Assembly: GCF_017908035.1 (NCBI RefSeq)
Contig: NZ_JAEQMU010000005.1
Coordinates: 124,001-188,000 of the forward strand
Source of the DNA: Sphingobacterium tabacisoli
GTDB lineage: Bacteria > Bacteroidota > Bacteroidia > Sphingobacteriales > Sphingobacteriaceae
Direction of reading: 5' to 3'
Length of the DNA: 64,000 nucleotides
The first letter of the stretch is position 1. Every line of letters starts with the position of its first letter. Shown here one piece after another: positions 26,329 to 35,089 of the stretch. The notes beneath the pieces are model-generated. The model was not told the DNA's origin. It worked only from the letters and a program-made list of their open reading frames with translations, and made no database searches. Made by a program: the position numbers and the translations under genes.

Positions 26329-27810
26329 ATGGCAAATTATTTCAACACATTACCTCTTAGAGAGCAATTGAATCAATTGGGTATTGCAGAATTCATGAAT
26401 TCGTCCGAGTTTGCAGACGGCGTGGAGGCTTTAAAAGGTAAAAAAATAGTAATCGTAGGTGCAGGAGCTCAAGGATTGAACCAAGGTTTAAACCTAAGGG
26501 ATAGTGGGCTTAATATATCTTACGCGCTACGCAAAGAAGCTATTGAACAAAAAAGAGACTCTTGGAAAAACGCAACAGACAATAACTTTACGGTAGGTAC
26601 TTATGAAGAGTTAATCCCAACAGCGGATTTAGTAATCAACCTCACTCCGGATAAACAACATACATCTGTAGTCAATGCGGTAATGCCATTGATGAAACAA
26701 GGAGCTACTTTATCGTACTCTCACGGTTTTAATATCGTCGAAGAGGGTATGCAAATCCGTAAGGATATAACTGTTATCATGGTAGCGCCTAAATGCCCAG
26801 GTTCGGAAGTACGTGCAGAATATTTAAGAGGATTTGGTGTACCAACGCTAATCGCTGTACACCCTGAAAATGACCCTCAAGGCAAGGGATTGGCAGAAGC
26901 TAAGGCTTACTGTGTGGGTACAGGTGGCCATAGAGCAGGTGTATTAAAGTCCTCTTTTGTAGCAGAAGTAAAATCGGATTTAATGGGGGAACAAACAATC
27001 CTTTGTGGTTTGTTACAAACAGGTTCTATCCTCTCTTTCGATAAGATGATTGCAAAGGGAATCGATGCAGGCTATGCTTCTAAACTTGTACAATATGGTG
27101 TAGAGGTCATCACTGAAGCATTGAAACACGGTGGTGTAACCGGGATGTTAGACCGTTTAAGCAATCCCGCAAAAGTGAAAGCTTTTGAACTTTCTGAAGA
27201 GTTAAAAGGTATTATGCGCCCATTATTCCAAAAACATCAAGATGATATCATGTCTGGCGAATTCAGTAAGACAATGATGGAAGACTGGAACAATGGCGAT
27301 GCTAATCTATTAAAATGGAGAGCTGAAACAGGTGAGACAGCATTTGAGAAAACTCCTGCTGGCGATGTCAAAATAGCAGAACAAGAATATTTTGACAACT
27401 ACTTGTTAATGGTTGCTTTTGTAAGAGCTGGTGTAGAGCTTGCTTTTGAAACTATGGTAGAAGCGGGTATCAAACCAGAGTCTGCATACTACGAGTCATT
27501 ACACGAAACACCACTGATCGCAAATACAATTGCCCGCAAAAAATTGTTTGAAATGAACCGGGTTATTTCTGACACAGCAGAATACGGCTGTTATTTATTT
27601 GACCAAGCATGTAAGCCATTATTAAAAGATTTTATGACTAAAATCGATACTGATGTCGTGGGCAAAAACTTTAATGCTGGAAAAGATGCAGGTGTAGACA
27701 ACGTAAAATTAGTTCAAATCAACGAGGTATTACGCAACCACCCTGTCGAAGTAGTAGGTCGCGAATTGCGTAAAGCAATGACTGCGATGAAAACTATTAA
27801 AACAATTTAA
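26329..27810 (+). CDS. ilvC: Ketol-acid reductoisomerase, class II
   Basis: A 493-residue NADPH enzyme that isomerises and reduces acetohydroxy acids to dihydroxy acids. The nucleotide-binding GAGAQGLNQGLNLRDSG motif is near residues 44-61. At 493 residues it is the long class II form, like the E. coli enzyme, with a duplicated helical C-terminal part. The next gene, leuC, follows after a spacer with a hairpin. Confidence 0.97.
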   Translation: MANYFNTLPLREQLNQLGIAEFMNSSEFADGVEALKGKKIVIVGAGAQGLNQGLNLRDSGLNISYALRKEAIEQKRDSWKNATDNNFTVGTYEELIPTADLVINLTPDKQHTSVVNAVMPLMKQGATLSYSHGFNIVEEGMQIRKDITVIMVAPKCPGSEVRAEYLRGFGVPTLIAVHPENDPQGKGLAEAKAYCVGTGGHRAGVLKSSFVAEVKSDLMGEQTILCGLLQTGSILSFDKMIAKGIDAGYASKLVQYGVEVITEALKHGGVTGMLDRLSNPAKVKAFELSEELKGIMRPLFQKHQDDIMSGEFSKTMMEDWNNGDANLLKWRAETGETAFEKTPAGDVKIAEQEYFDNYLLMVAFVRAGVELAFETMVEAGIKPESAYYESLHETPLIANTIARKKLFEMNRVISDTAEYGCYLFDQACKPLLKDFMTKIDTDVVGKNFNAGKDAGVDNVKLVQINEVLRNHPVEVVGRELRKAMTAMKTIKTI

Positions 27811-27834
27811 AATTTTCGTAATTTTAATGTGCGC

Positions 27835-27887
27835 AATGAGGATGAAATTACAACTATTGTAATTCATCCTCATTTTGAAATTACAAC
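27835..27887 (+). promoter_or_regulatory. Switch-like stem-loop between ilvC and leuC
   Basis: Arms at 27835-27853 and 27857-27874 are complementary over 18 pairs with a single bulged A and a three-base loop. The segment TGAAATTACAACT occurs at 27843-27855, within the left arm and loop, and again at 27875-27887 just after the right arm. The middle segment could therefore pair with either copy. It ends 22 bases before the leuC ATG. Confidence 0.6.
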
Positions 27888-27909
27888 TTATATAGAAGAA
27901 AGAGAGAAA

Positions 27910-29307
27910 ATGGGAAAAACATTAGTAGAAAAAATTTGGGATGCGCATGTTGTCAAACAACAAGAAGGGTTTCCTGATATGTTATATATCGACACCCATC
28001 TGATCCATGAGGTGACCTCACCTCAGGCATTTGACGGCCTACGCAAAAGGGGGCTTCCTGTGCTACGTCCCAAACAGACCGTGGCTACAGCAGACCATAA
28101 CGTCCCAACTTTAAATCAACATTTGCCTATTAAAGAAGAGCTATCGCGCTATCAAGTCGATATGCTGACAAAAAATTGTAAAGAATTCGGTGTAGAGCTT
28201 TATGGTTTGGGCCACCCTTACCAAGGTATTGTACACGTAATCGGTCCAGAATTAGGAATTACACTCCCCGGAAAAACAATGGTCTGTGGAGATAGTCATA
28301 CTTCGACTCACGGTGCATTTGGTGCTATCGCTTTTGGTATCGGTACATCTCAGGTAGAACAGGTATTTGCGACACAATGTCTGCTCCTGCAAAAGCCAAA
28401 GACCATGAAAATTGAAGTTAATGGAGAACTTGGTAAAGGTGTAGGTGCTAAGGATATCATTTTATATGTTATTTCAAAAACTACCGCAGCTGGTGGAACG
28501 GGATACTTTGTCGAATTTGCAGGATCTGCAATCCGTTCTTTAAGTATGGAAGGCCGTATGACGGTCTGTAACATGAGTATCGAGATGGGCGCACGTGGGG
28601 GATTAATAGCTCCTGATCAGACGACTTTTGACTATATCCAAGGTCGTGAGTTTGCACCAACAGGAGAAGAATGGGATAATGCTGTCTCTTACTGGTCGAC
28701 CTTATATTCGGATGACAACGCTAACTTTGACGCAGTGCTCACCTTTGATGCTGCGGATATCCAACCTATGATTACCTATGGTACTAATCCAGGAATGGGT
28801 ATAGGGGTAACTGAAATAATCCCAACAACTGTTTCACAACCGGATAACGAGCGTCCGTCCTACCAAAAGGCATTGGACTATATGGGTTTTCAGGATGGCG
28901 AGCAGGTGCTGAACAAACCTGTAGACTACGTTTTTATAGGTAGCTGTACCAATTCACGTATCGAAGACTTACGCCAAGTAGCCGATTTTATCAAAGGCAA
29001 ACAAAAAGCAGATAGTGTAGAAGTATGGATTGTCCCTGGCTCTAAACAGGTAGAAGCACAAGCCAAACAGGAAGGTATAGATAAAATATTTGAAGCTGCA
29101 GGTTTCCAACTACGTGAACCAGGATGCTCGGCATGCCTGGGAATGAATGAGGATAAAATTCCAGCCGGCAAGTATTGTGTTTCGACATCTAACCGCAACT
29201 TTGAAGGACGTCAAGGTCCGAATGCTCGAACTATGCTAGTAAGCCCACTTACTGCGGCAGCAGCAGCGATTACTGGTAAAGTTGTAGATGTAAGAGAATT
29301 GATATAG
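27910..29307 (+). CDS. leuC: 3-isopropylmalate dehydratase large subunit
   Basis: From the ATG at 27910 the protein has 465 residues, begins MGKTLVEKIWDAH and matches the aconitase superfamily. 4Fe-4S cysteines appear in GSCTNSRIEDL and EPGCSACLGMN. With LeuD it isomerises 2-isopropylmalate to 3-isopropylmalate. An in-frame GTG at 27829 was rejected because the extra 27 residues would be encoded by the hairpin. The leuD start follows one base after the stop. Confidence 0.97.
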   Translation: MGKTLVEKIWDAHVVKQQEGFPDMLYIDTHLIHEVTSPQAFDGLRKRGLPVLRPKQTVATADHNVPTLNQHLPIKEELSRYQVDMLTKNCKEFGVELYGLGHPYQGIVHVIGPELGITLPGKTMVCGDSHTSTHGAFGAIAFGIGTSQVEQVFATQCLLLQKPKTMKIEVNGELGKGVGAKDIILYVISKTTAAGGTGYFVEFAGSAIRSLSMEGRMTVCNMSIEMGARGGLIAPDQTTFDYIQGREFAPTGEEWDNAVSYWSTLYSDDNANFDAVLTFDAADIQPMITYGTNPGMGIGVTEIIPTTVSQPDNERPSYQKALDYMGFQDGEQVLNKPVDYVFIGSCTNSRIEDLRQVADFIKGKQKADSVEVWIVPGSKQVEAQAKQEGIDKIFEAAGFQLREPGCSACLGMNEDKIPAGKYCVSTSNRNFEGRQGPNARTMLVSPLTAAAAAITGKVVDVRELI

Positions 29308-29308
29308 T

Positions 29309-29911
29309 ATGAAAAAATTTGAAAAACTAACTTCAACGGTAGTTCCTCTACCTATTGAAAATATTGATACAGACCAGATCATCCCTGCACGCTTTCTAAA
29401 AGCGACAACAAGAGATGGTTTTGGTGATAACCTGTTTCGTGACTGGCGCTATGACAGTAACAATCAGCCTAAGTCTGACTTCGTCATGAACAACCCAACT
29501 TACTCCGGAAAGGTATTGGTAGCAGGTAAGAATTTTGGCTGTGGATCATCCCGGGAACATGCTGCTTGGGCTATCCAGGATTACGGATTTGATGTTGTAA
29601 TCAGTTCCTTTTTTGCAGACATATTCAAAGGAAATGCACTAAATAACGGTGTATTGCCAATCACTGTACCAGAAGAGTTTTTAGAAAAAATATTTGCAGC
29701 GGTATTTGCCGATGCAACAGCTAAAATTGAAGTCGACCTAGAAGCACAAAAGGTTATTATAGCTGCAACAGGGGAATCGTTCGAATTCGAAATCAACCCT
29801 TATAAGAAATCTTGTTTAATCAATGGATACGATGATATTGATTTTATCCTGAGCCATTCGGATCAAATTCAAGATTTTGAAAAAACTAGACCGTTCTCTT
29901 ATTATTCATAA
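29309..29911 (+). CDS. leuD: 3-isopropylmalate dehydratase small subunit
   Basis: A 200-residue swivel-domain partner of LeuC. Typical segments are IENIDTDQIIPARFLK and VAGKNFGCGSSREHAAWA. It completes the isomerase active site. It is followed after 6 bases by an ABC ATPase gene rather than by leuB, an interruption of the usual leuCDB order. Confidence 0.97.
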   Translation: MKKFEKLTSTVVPLPIENIDTDQIIPARFLKATTRDGFGDNLFRDWRYDSNNQPKSDFVMNNPTYSGKVLVAGKNFGCGSSREHAAWAIQDYGFDVVISSFFADIFKGNALNNGVLPITVPEEFLEKIFAAVFADATAKIEVDLEAQKVIIAATGESFEFEINPYKKSCLINGYDDIDFILSHSDQIQDFEKTRPFSYYS

Positions 29912-29917
29912 CACAAT

Positions 29918-31384
29918 ATGACTGAACCTTTTGTCTCCATTCATCAATTGACTGTCCAATACAAGAATCAAAATGTATTGCATGGTCTTTCTTTGGTATT
30001 GAATAAGGGGGAGCATCTCCTACTCGGTGGCGAAAGCGGGTCTGGAAAAACTACATTAGCAAAGGCAATAGCGGAAGTAGACGGTAAAGAGGAGCATATC
30101 AAAATTAATTTTGACTCCGACAGTCTACTTCCGGCAAAAGCCATATACATCTCGAGTTGGTACCAGTTTACCAACCTGGAAGGTGACCGCAACTTCTACT
30201 ACCAACAGCGCTATAATAAACATCAAGGTCAAGATACGCTGACGGTACAGGCGGAGTTGGAACACTATGCCCGACAGGAAGGATTAGACCTCGCATCTAT
30301 TGAAGACCGCATCAAGGCATTGGGCTTTGAAGACACCAAACTGTCGCAGCTGATTGAATTATCTAGCGGCGAACATAAAAAACTACAACTCATTAAAGGT
30401 TTGTGGTCAAAACCGCAATTACTATTAATTGATGACCCTTACACTGGATTGGACGCGCAGTCTAGAATTACTTTGAATGCCTGGCTGGACGACCTCGCCC
30501 AAGAGGGGGTGCAGCTGATCCTGATCAGTAATGACCAGCAACTTCCCGAAGCAATCAATCGATTTGCCCACATAGTAGATGGTCAAATCCATGATGTAGA
30601 AAGTTCTGGCAAACTGTCAAAAAGTAAGGGCAGAACACGGATGAAACTTCCGGATTTCTTATCCGAAATGCCCAACGCTCCCTATAAGACGATTGCTAGT
30701 CTCAAAAATGTGTCAATACGCTACGGAGAGAAAGAGGTCTTAAAGGATGTATCGTGGGAGGTTAAGGTTGGTGAGAAATGGTTGCTACAGGGGCCTAATG
30801 GTTCTGGAAAGTCAACTTTATTAAGTTTAATCAATGGGGACCATCCGCAGTCTTATGGATTGGACATCTCCCTTTTTGACAACAAACGTGGCTCAGGCGA
30901 AAGTATCTGGGACATCAAAGAGAAAATTGGGATTATTTCACCTGAAATGCACTGGTATTTTGACCAGAATGCAACAGTATGGCATACCATAGCATCTGGG
31001 TTTTATGATAGCATCGGGTGGTTTGTGGATGTAAAATTTCAGGAGAAGCAGAAAATAGAGGAATTATTAGCCTTTTTCGGGCTGAGTGAGTTTAAAGACC
31101 AGCTACTCGTGACGCTCCCTCTAGGCAAGCAACGATTGGCCCTACTGGCTCGAACAATCATCAAAAACCCTCCTCTGCTAGTGCTGGACGAACCTTGTCA
31201 GGGGTTAGATACAGAGCAGACCCAATATTTTAACGATGTCGTCGACGAACTGGCTCATCACGGTAAGACACTCATCTATGTGGGTCATTACGAGAGCTTA
31301 CTTCCGTCGTGCATCGAACATAGAATTGTATTAGAGAAAGGCAAAGTTAAAGCCATAGAAGATATATTAGAAAACGTTGAATAG
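29918..31384 (+). CDS. Tandem ABC ATPase, ModF (PhrA)-like
   Basis: A 488-residue soluble protein with two ABC domains and no membrane segment. Domain 1 has Walker A GGESGSGKTT (37-46) and signature LSSGEHKKLQ (about 148-157). Domain 2 has Walker A GPNGSGKST (about 293-301) and an altered signature LPLGKQRLAL instead of LSxGQ. The segment RGSGESIWDIKEKIG is characteristic of ModF/PhrA-like proteins. Their role is poorly known; a link to molybdate uptake has been proposed only from gene position in E. coli. It lies between leuD and leuB with tight spacing, so it is co-transcribed with leucine synthesis genes. Confidence 0.85.
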   Translation: MTEPFVSIHQLTVQYKNQNVLHGLSLVLNKGEHLLLGGESGSGKTTLAKAIAEVDGKEEHIKINFDSDSLLPAKAIYISSWYQFTNLEGDRNFYYQQRYNKHQGQDTLTVQAELEHYARQEGLDLASIEDRIKALGFEDTKLSQLIELSSGEHKKLQLIKGLWSKPQLLLIDDPYTGLDAQSRITLNAWLDDLAQEGVQLILISNDQQLPEAINRFAHIVDGQIHDVESSGKLSKSKGRTRMKLPDFLSEMPNAPYKTIASLKNVSIRYGEKEVLKDVSWEVKVGEKWLLQGPNGSGKSTLLSLINGDHPQSYGLDISLFDNKRGSGESIWDIKEKIGIISPEMHWYFDQNATVWHTIASGFYDSIGWFVDVKFQEKQKIEELLAFFGLSEFKDQLLVTLPLGKQRLALLARTIIKNPPLLVLDEPCQGLDTEQTQYFNDVVDELAHHGKTLIYVGHYESLLPSCIEHRIVLEKGKVKAIEDILENVE

Positions 31385-31388
31385 TATA

Positions 31389-32462
31389 ATGAAAAGAAAC
31401 ATCCTAATTATTCCAGGCGATGGAATTGGACAAGAAGTTACAACTTGGGGCAAACAAGTATTAGAAAGTATTGCTCAAAAATATAACCATGAATTTGTTT
31501 TTGATGAAGCTATCATGGGACATACTGCTATAGAAGCAACAGGTGACCCACTTCCTCAAGAAACATTGGAAAAAGCGAAAGCATCGGATGCCATTCTTTT
31601 TGGCGCGATAGGCCACGCTAAATATGACAATGATCCTTCTGCTAAAGTACGTCCAGAACAAGGATTGCTTAAAATACGTAAAGAGTTAGGTCTCTATGCC
31701 AACCTACGCCCGATATTATTATTCGATGAGCTACTGGATGCTTCTAGCCTAAAACCAGAAGTGTTACGTGGAACGGATATTTTATTTTTTCGCGAATTAA
31801 CAGGGGACGTGTACTTCGGCGAGAAGAAACGCAATGAAGACAATACCTTTGCCTCCGATTTAATGAACTACCACCGTTATGAAGTGGAGCGCATCGCACG
31901 AAAGGCGTATGAAGCTGCACGCACACGTAGTAAAAAGTTATGCTCTGTAGATAAAGCCAATGTTTTAGAGACATCCCGTCTGTGGAGAGAGGTAGTCCAA
32001 GAAATAGCGGCAGAATATCCGGATGTAGAAACAGAACACATGTTTATTGATAATGCGGCGATGCAACTGGTCAAAAATCCAAAGAAATTCGACGTAGTGC
32101 TTACAGCTAATCTATTTGGAGATATTCTGACGGACGAGGCATCACAGATAGCAGGTTCTATGGGCATGCTCGCTTCTGCTTCAATTGGAGATGGAACTGG
32201 GTTTTTCGAACCTATACATGGATCGGCTCACGATATTGCAGGACAGAACAAAGCTAATCCATTGGCTTCTATTCTTTCAGTTGCCTTAATGCTGGATATC
32301 GCATTTGGATTACAGGATGAAGCAAAAGCTGTCACATCCGCTGTCGCAGATACACTGAAAGCAGGTTGGAGAACGGGTGACATTGCCAATAGTAGCACGC
32401 CTCAAGACAAGATCTTAGGAACGAACGAAATGGGACAGAAAGTACTGGAGTTTATTAAATAG
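31389..32462 (+). CDS. leuB: 3-isopropylmalate dehydrogenase
   Basis: From the ATG at 31389 the enzyme has 357 residues, starting MKRNILIIPGDGIGQEV. It oxidises and decarboxylates 3-isopropylmalate with NAD. Substrate and metal residues are in LRPILLFDELLDAS, FRELTGDVYFGEK, DVVLTANLFGDILTDEAS and PIHGSAHDIAG. A TTG four codons upstream overlaps the preceding gene and is less likely. The start is 4 bases after the ABC gene stop. Confidence 0.96.
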   Translation: MKRNILIIPGDGIGQEVTTWGKQVLESIAQKYNHEFVFDEAIMGHTAIEATGDPLPQETLEKAKASDAILFGAIGHAKYDNDPSAKVRPEQGLLKIRKELGLYANLRPILLFDELLDASSLKPEVLRGTDILFFRELTGDVYFGEKKRNEDNTFASDLMNYHRYEVERIARKAYEAARTRSKKLCSVDKANVLETSRLWREVVQEIAAEYPDVETEHMFIDNAAMQLVKNPKKFDVVLTANLFGDILTDEASQIAGSMGMLASASIGDGTGFFEPIHGSAHDIAGQNKANPLASILSVALMLDIAFGLQDEAKAVTSAVADTLKAGWRTGDIANSSTPQDKILGTNEMGQKVLEFIK

Positions 32463-32534
32463 TAATGAGATATGAGTAAGAGGTAATGAGATTTTATTAC
32501 ATTTTACTTTTGAATTTTGACTTTTAAATTTGAA
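32463..32534 (+). repeat. Heptad tracts between leuB and leuA
   Basis: Bases 32463-32490 contain heptads such as TAATGAG and ATATGAG. Bases 32507-32534 contain T-rich heptads such as CTTTTGA, ATTTTGA and CTTTTAA. The second tract ends 4 bases before the leuA start and resembles, in the same orientation relative to its gene, the tract before argB (52221-52247). Confidence 0.6.
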
Positions 32535-32538
32535 TATT

Positions 32539-33693
32539 ATGTTACACGATCCTAATCATTTATACATTTTTGATACCACATTAAGAGATGGCGAGCAAGT
32601 CCCGGGCTGTCAGCTCACAACGACAGAAAAAATAGAAATTGCTAAAGATCTGGAAAGCCTAGGGGTAGATGTCATCGAAGCTGGATTCCCTGTTTCGAGC
32701 CCCGGAGATTTTCAGTCGGTGGTAGAGCTTTCAAAGGCCGTAAATGATGTTATCATCTGTGCTTTGACCCGTGCTAATAAAAATGATATAGACGTCGCAG
32801 CAGAGGCTTTAAAGTTTGCTAAACGTCCTCGTATCCATACCGGCATCGGTTCTTCGGATATGCATATCAAATATAAATTCAACAGTACACGTGAAGAAAT
32901 CCTAGAAAGAGCGGTTGCGGCAGTAAAACACGCAAAGTCTTACGTAGAAGATGTCGAGTTTTATGCAGAAGACGCTGGCCGTGCTGATTTAGAGTTTTTA
33001 GCAAAAATGGTAGAAGCAGTTATTGGAGCGGGAGCTACAGTAGTGAACATACCGGATACAAACGGATACTGCCTACCTGACCAATACGGTGCTAAGATCA
33101 AGTACCTGACGGAGCACGTCAGCAACATCGATCAAGCTATCATTTCGGCACACTGCCATAATGATCTTGGCCTGGCTACAGCAAATTCTATCGCTGCAAT
33201 CCAAAACGGGGCCCGCCAGGTCGAATGTACGATCAATGGTATCGGTGAGCGTGCTGGAAACACCTCTCTGGAAGAAGTTGCTATGATATTAAAAGTACAC
33301 AACCAAACATTTGGTGGCTTGACTTCAAATATCAATAGCAAAATGTTTACCTACCTATCGAGAAAGGTATCGGACATGATGAACATGCCTGTACAGCCTA
33401 ATAAAGCTATCGTAGGACGCAATGCTTTCGCACATAGCTCGGGTATACACCAAGATGGATTCTTAAAACACCGTGAGAACTATGAAATCATCCGTCCTGA
33501 AGATGTCGGATTGGAAGAAGCAGACATTATCCTAACGGCACGTTCGGGTCGACATGCCTTGAAGCATCACCTAGAACGCTTAGGACACCACCTCGATAAG
33601 GATACGTTAGCTAGCACTTACGAGCGCTTCCTAACATTAGCAGATGCGAAAAAAGACATCAATGATACAGATTTGTTGTCATTAATGAAATAG
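32539..33693 (+). CDS. leuA: 2-isopropylmalate synthase, short form without C-terminal regulatory domain
   Basis: A 384-residue TIM-barrel enzyme joining 2-oxoisovalerate and acetyl-CoA, the first committed leucine step. The start of the barrel is IFDTTLRDGEQVPG; metal ligands lie in SAHCHNDLGLA; the later segments INGIGERAGN and AHSSGIHQDG are present. The protein ends about 120-150 residues before full-length LeuA would, so the allosteric LeuA dimerisation domain is absent. The ATG at 32539 was chosen over an upstream in-frame TTG because the latter lies in the repeat. Confidence 0.93.
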   Translation: MLHDPNHLYIFDTTLRDGEQVPGCQLTTTEKIEIAKDLESLGVDVIEAGFPVSSPGDFQSVVELSKAVNDVIICALTRANKNDIDVAAEALKFAKRPRIHTGIGSSDMHIKYKFNSTREEILERAVAAVKHAKSYVEDVEFYAEDAGRADLEFLAKMVEAVIGAGATVVNIPDTNGYCLPDQYGAKIKYLTEHVSNIDQAIISAHCHNDLGLATANSIAAIQNGARQVECTINGIGERAGNTSLEEVAMILKVHNQTFGGLTSNINSKMFTYLSRKVSDMMNMPVQPNKAIVGRNAFAHSSGIHQDGFLKHRENYEIIRPEDVGLEEADIILTARSGRHALKHHLERLGHHLDKDTLASTYERFLTLADAKKDINDTDLLSLMK

Positions 33694-33699
33694 ACTGGC

Positions 33700-33728
33700 T
33701 AGCGAGGACGATATATCAATCCTCGCTA
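33700..33728 (+). promoter_or_regulatory. Stem-loop between leuA and ilvA
   Basis: TAGCGAGGA and TCCTCGCTA form a perfect 9-base-pair stem with an 11-base loop right after the leuA stop codon. No T run follows, so it is more likely an mRNA-stabilising or processing hairpin than a terminator. Confidence 0.5.
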
Positions 33729-33790
33729 ACCTCTCCTATCTACATCTGGCTCTCTAACACACAATCACCTAAACAAACGAATTTCAAACA

Positions 33791-35044
33791 ATGAGCTTAG
33801 ATTTATCTACATTGGCTATAAACAGCCAGCTTGCAGCAGACAGAATAAAAGAGGTCGTAACGCGAACTCCATTACAATATAATCTTCATCTATCTGAAAA
33901 GTATGGTGCTGATATCTATTTGAAAAGAGAAGATCTACAAATTGTCAGATCTTACAAACTACGGGGTGCTTTTAATAAAATCAGCAGTCTCACAGAAGAA
34001 GAGCGCTCACGAGGCGTCGTCTGTGCAAGTGCTGGAAACCATGCCCAAGGGGTCGCTTTTTCATGTAAGAGACTTAATATCAAAGGTGTCATATTCATGC
34101 CCGGTCCTACACCACGACAAAAGATAACACAAACTGAAATGTGGGGTAATGGAAATATAGAGATTGTGTTAGTAGGAGACACTTTTGATGATTGTCAGAA
34201 GGGAGCATTGGAATATGCCAAGGAACATGACATGACCTTTATCCCACCTTTTGACGACCTTAAGGTCATCGAGGGACAAGGAACAGTCGCGGTGGAAATC
34301 CTGGAAGACCTGCCGACCGCAGATGTAATCATACTGCCTATCGGAGGCGGGGGGCTATCTTCGGGAATTGGGTACCATATCAAAACGCATACACCTCATA
34401 TTCAAATCTACGGTGTAGAACCCGAAGGAGCTCCATCTATGCAAGCTGCTATTCAAAATAATGGCCCAATAGAGTTAGAACATATCAACAAATTTGTAGA
34501 TGGCGCTGCTGTAAAAAAAGTAGGAGTACTTAATTACGAGATTACAAGTCAGCTGCTCGATGGTCTGAAGTCTATTCCAGAAGGAAAGGTGTGTACGACA
34601 ATCTTGGAGCTATATAACAAGGATGCTATTGTCGTGGAGCCTGCTGGTGCACTATCTATTGCGGCGTTGGAATTTCACAAAGAGGAGATAAAAGGAAAAA
34701 AAGTCGTCTGTATCGTATCTGGAGGGAACAACGATATCGATCGGATGAGTGAAATTAAGGAGATGTCCTTATTATACGAGGGATTTAAACATTACTTTAT
34801 CGTACGTTTTCCACAACGCCCAGGAGCATTGCGATTACTCGTCACTGAAGTACTAGGCCCTAAAGATGATATTACTCGTTTTGAATACATCAAAAAGACA
34901 GAACGGGAACGTGGTCCTGCATTAATAGGTATTGAACTCAATGATCCTAAAGATTACACTACATTCATTGAAAAATTAAAAGCGTATAAATTTGACTTCA
35001 TAGAAATTAACAAAGATCAAACACTTTTCGAGTATTTGGTATAA
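33791..35044 (+). CDS. ilvA: Threonine ammonia-lyase (threonine dehydratase), biosynthetic
   Basis: A 417-residue PLP enzyme making 2-oxobutyrate from threonine for isoleucine synthesis. Lys56 in SYKLRGAFNK is the PLP lysine and GGGGLSSG binds its phosphate. Residues from about 330 (HYFIVRFPQRPGALR) form one ACT-like regulatory domain, fewer than the two in E. coli IlvA. It is the last gene of the ilv-leu operon and ends at a strong terminator. Confidence 0.94.
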   Translation: MSLDLSTLAINSQLAADRIKEVVTRTPLQYNLHLSEKYGADIYLKREDLQIVRSYKLRGAFNKISSLTEEERSRGVVCASAGNHAQGVAFSCKRLNIKGVIFMPGPTPRQKITQTEMWGNGNIEIVLVGDTFDDCQKGALEYAKEHDMTFIPPFDDLKVIEGQGTVAVEILEDLPTADVIILPIGGGGLSSGIGYHIKTHTPHIQIYGVEPEGAPSMQAAIQNNGPIELEHINKFVDGAAVKKVGVLNYEITSQLLDGLKSIPEGKVCTTILELYNKDAIVVEPAGALSIAALEFHKEEIKGKKVVCIVSGGNNDIDRMSEIKEMSLLYEGFKHYFIVRFPQRPGALRLLVTEVLGPKDDITRFEYIKKTERERGPALIGIELNDPKDYTTFIEKLKAYKFDFIEINKDQTLFEYLV

Positions 35045-35048
35045 TACG

Positions 35049-35085
35049 AAAAAAGAAGGCTATCGTATGACAGCCTTCTTTTTTT
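35049..35085. terminator. Bidirectional terminator between ilvA and the S9 peptidase gene
   Basis: AGAAGGCT and AGCCTTCT arms with A-rich and T-rich flanks form a stem of about 12 base pairs. A T run follows on either strand, so it can end both convergent transcripts. Confidence 0.9.
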
Positions 35086-35089
35086 GTTA

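Noticed and set aside
27829..27909. N-terminal extension of LeuC from an in-frame GTG
   Set aside because: The extra codons coincide with the stem-loop, and LeuC homologues begin near MGKTLVEKIWDAH.
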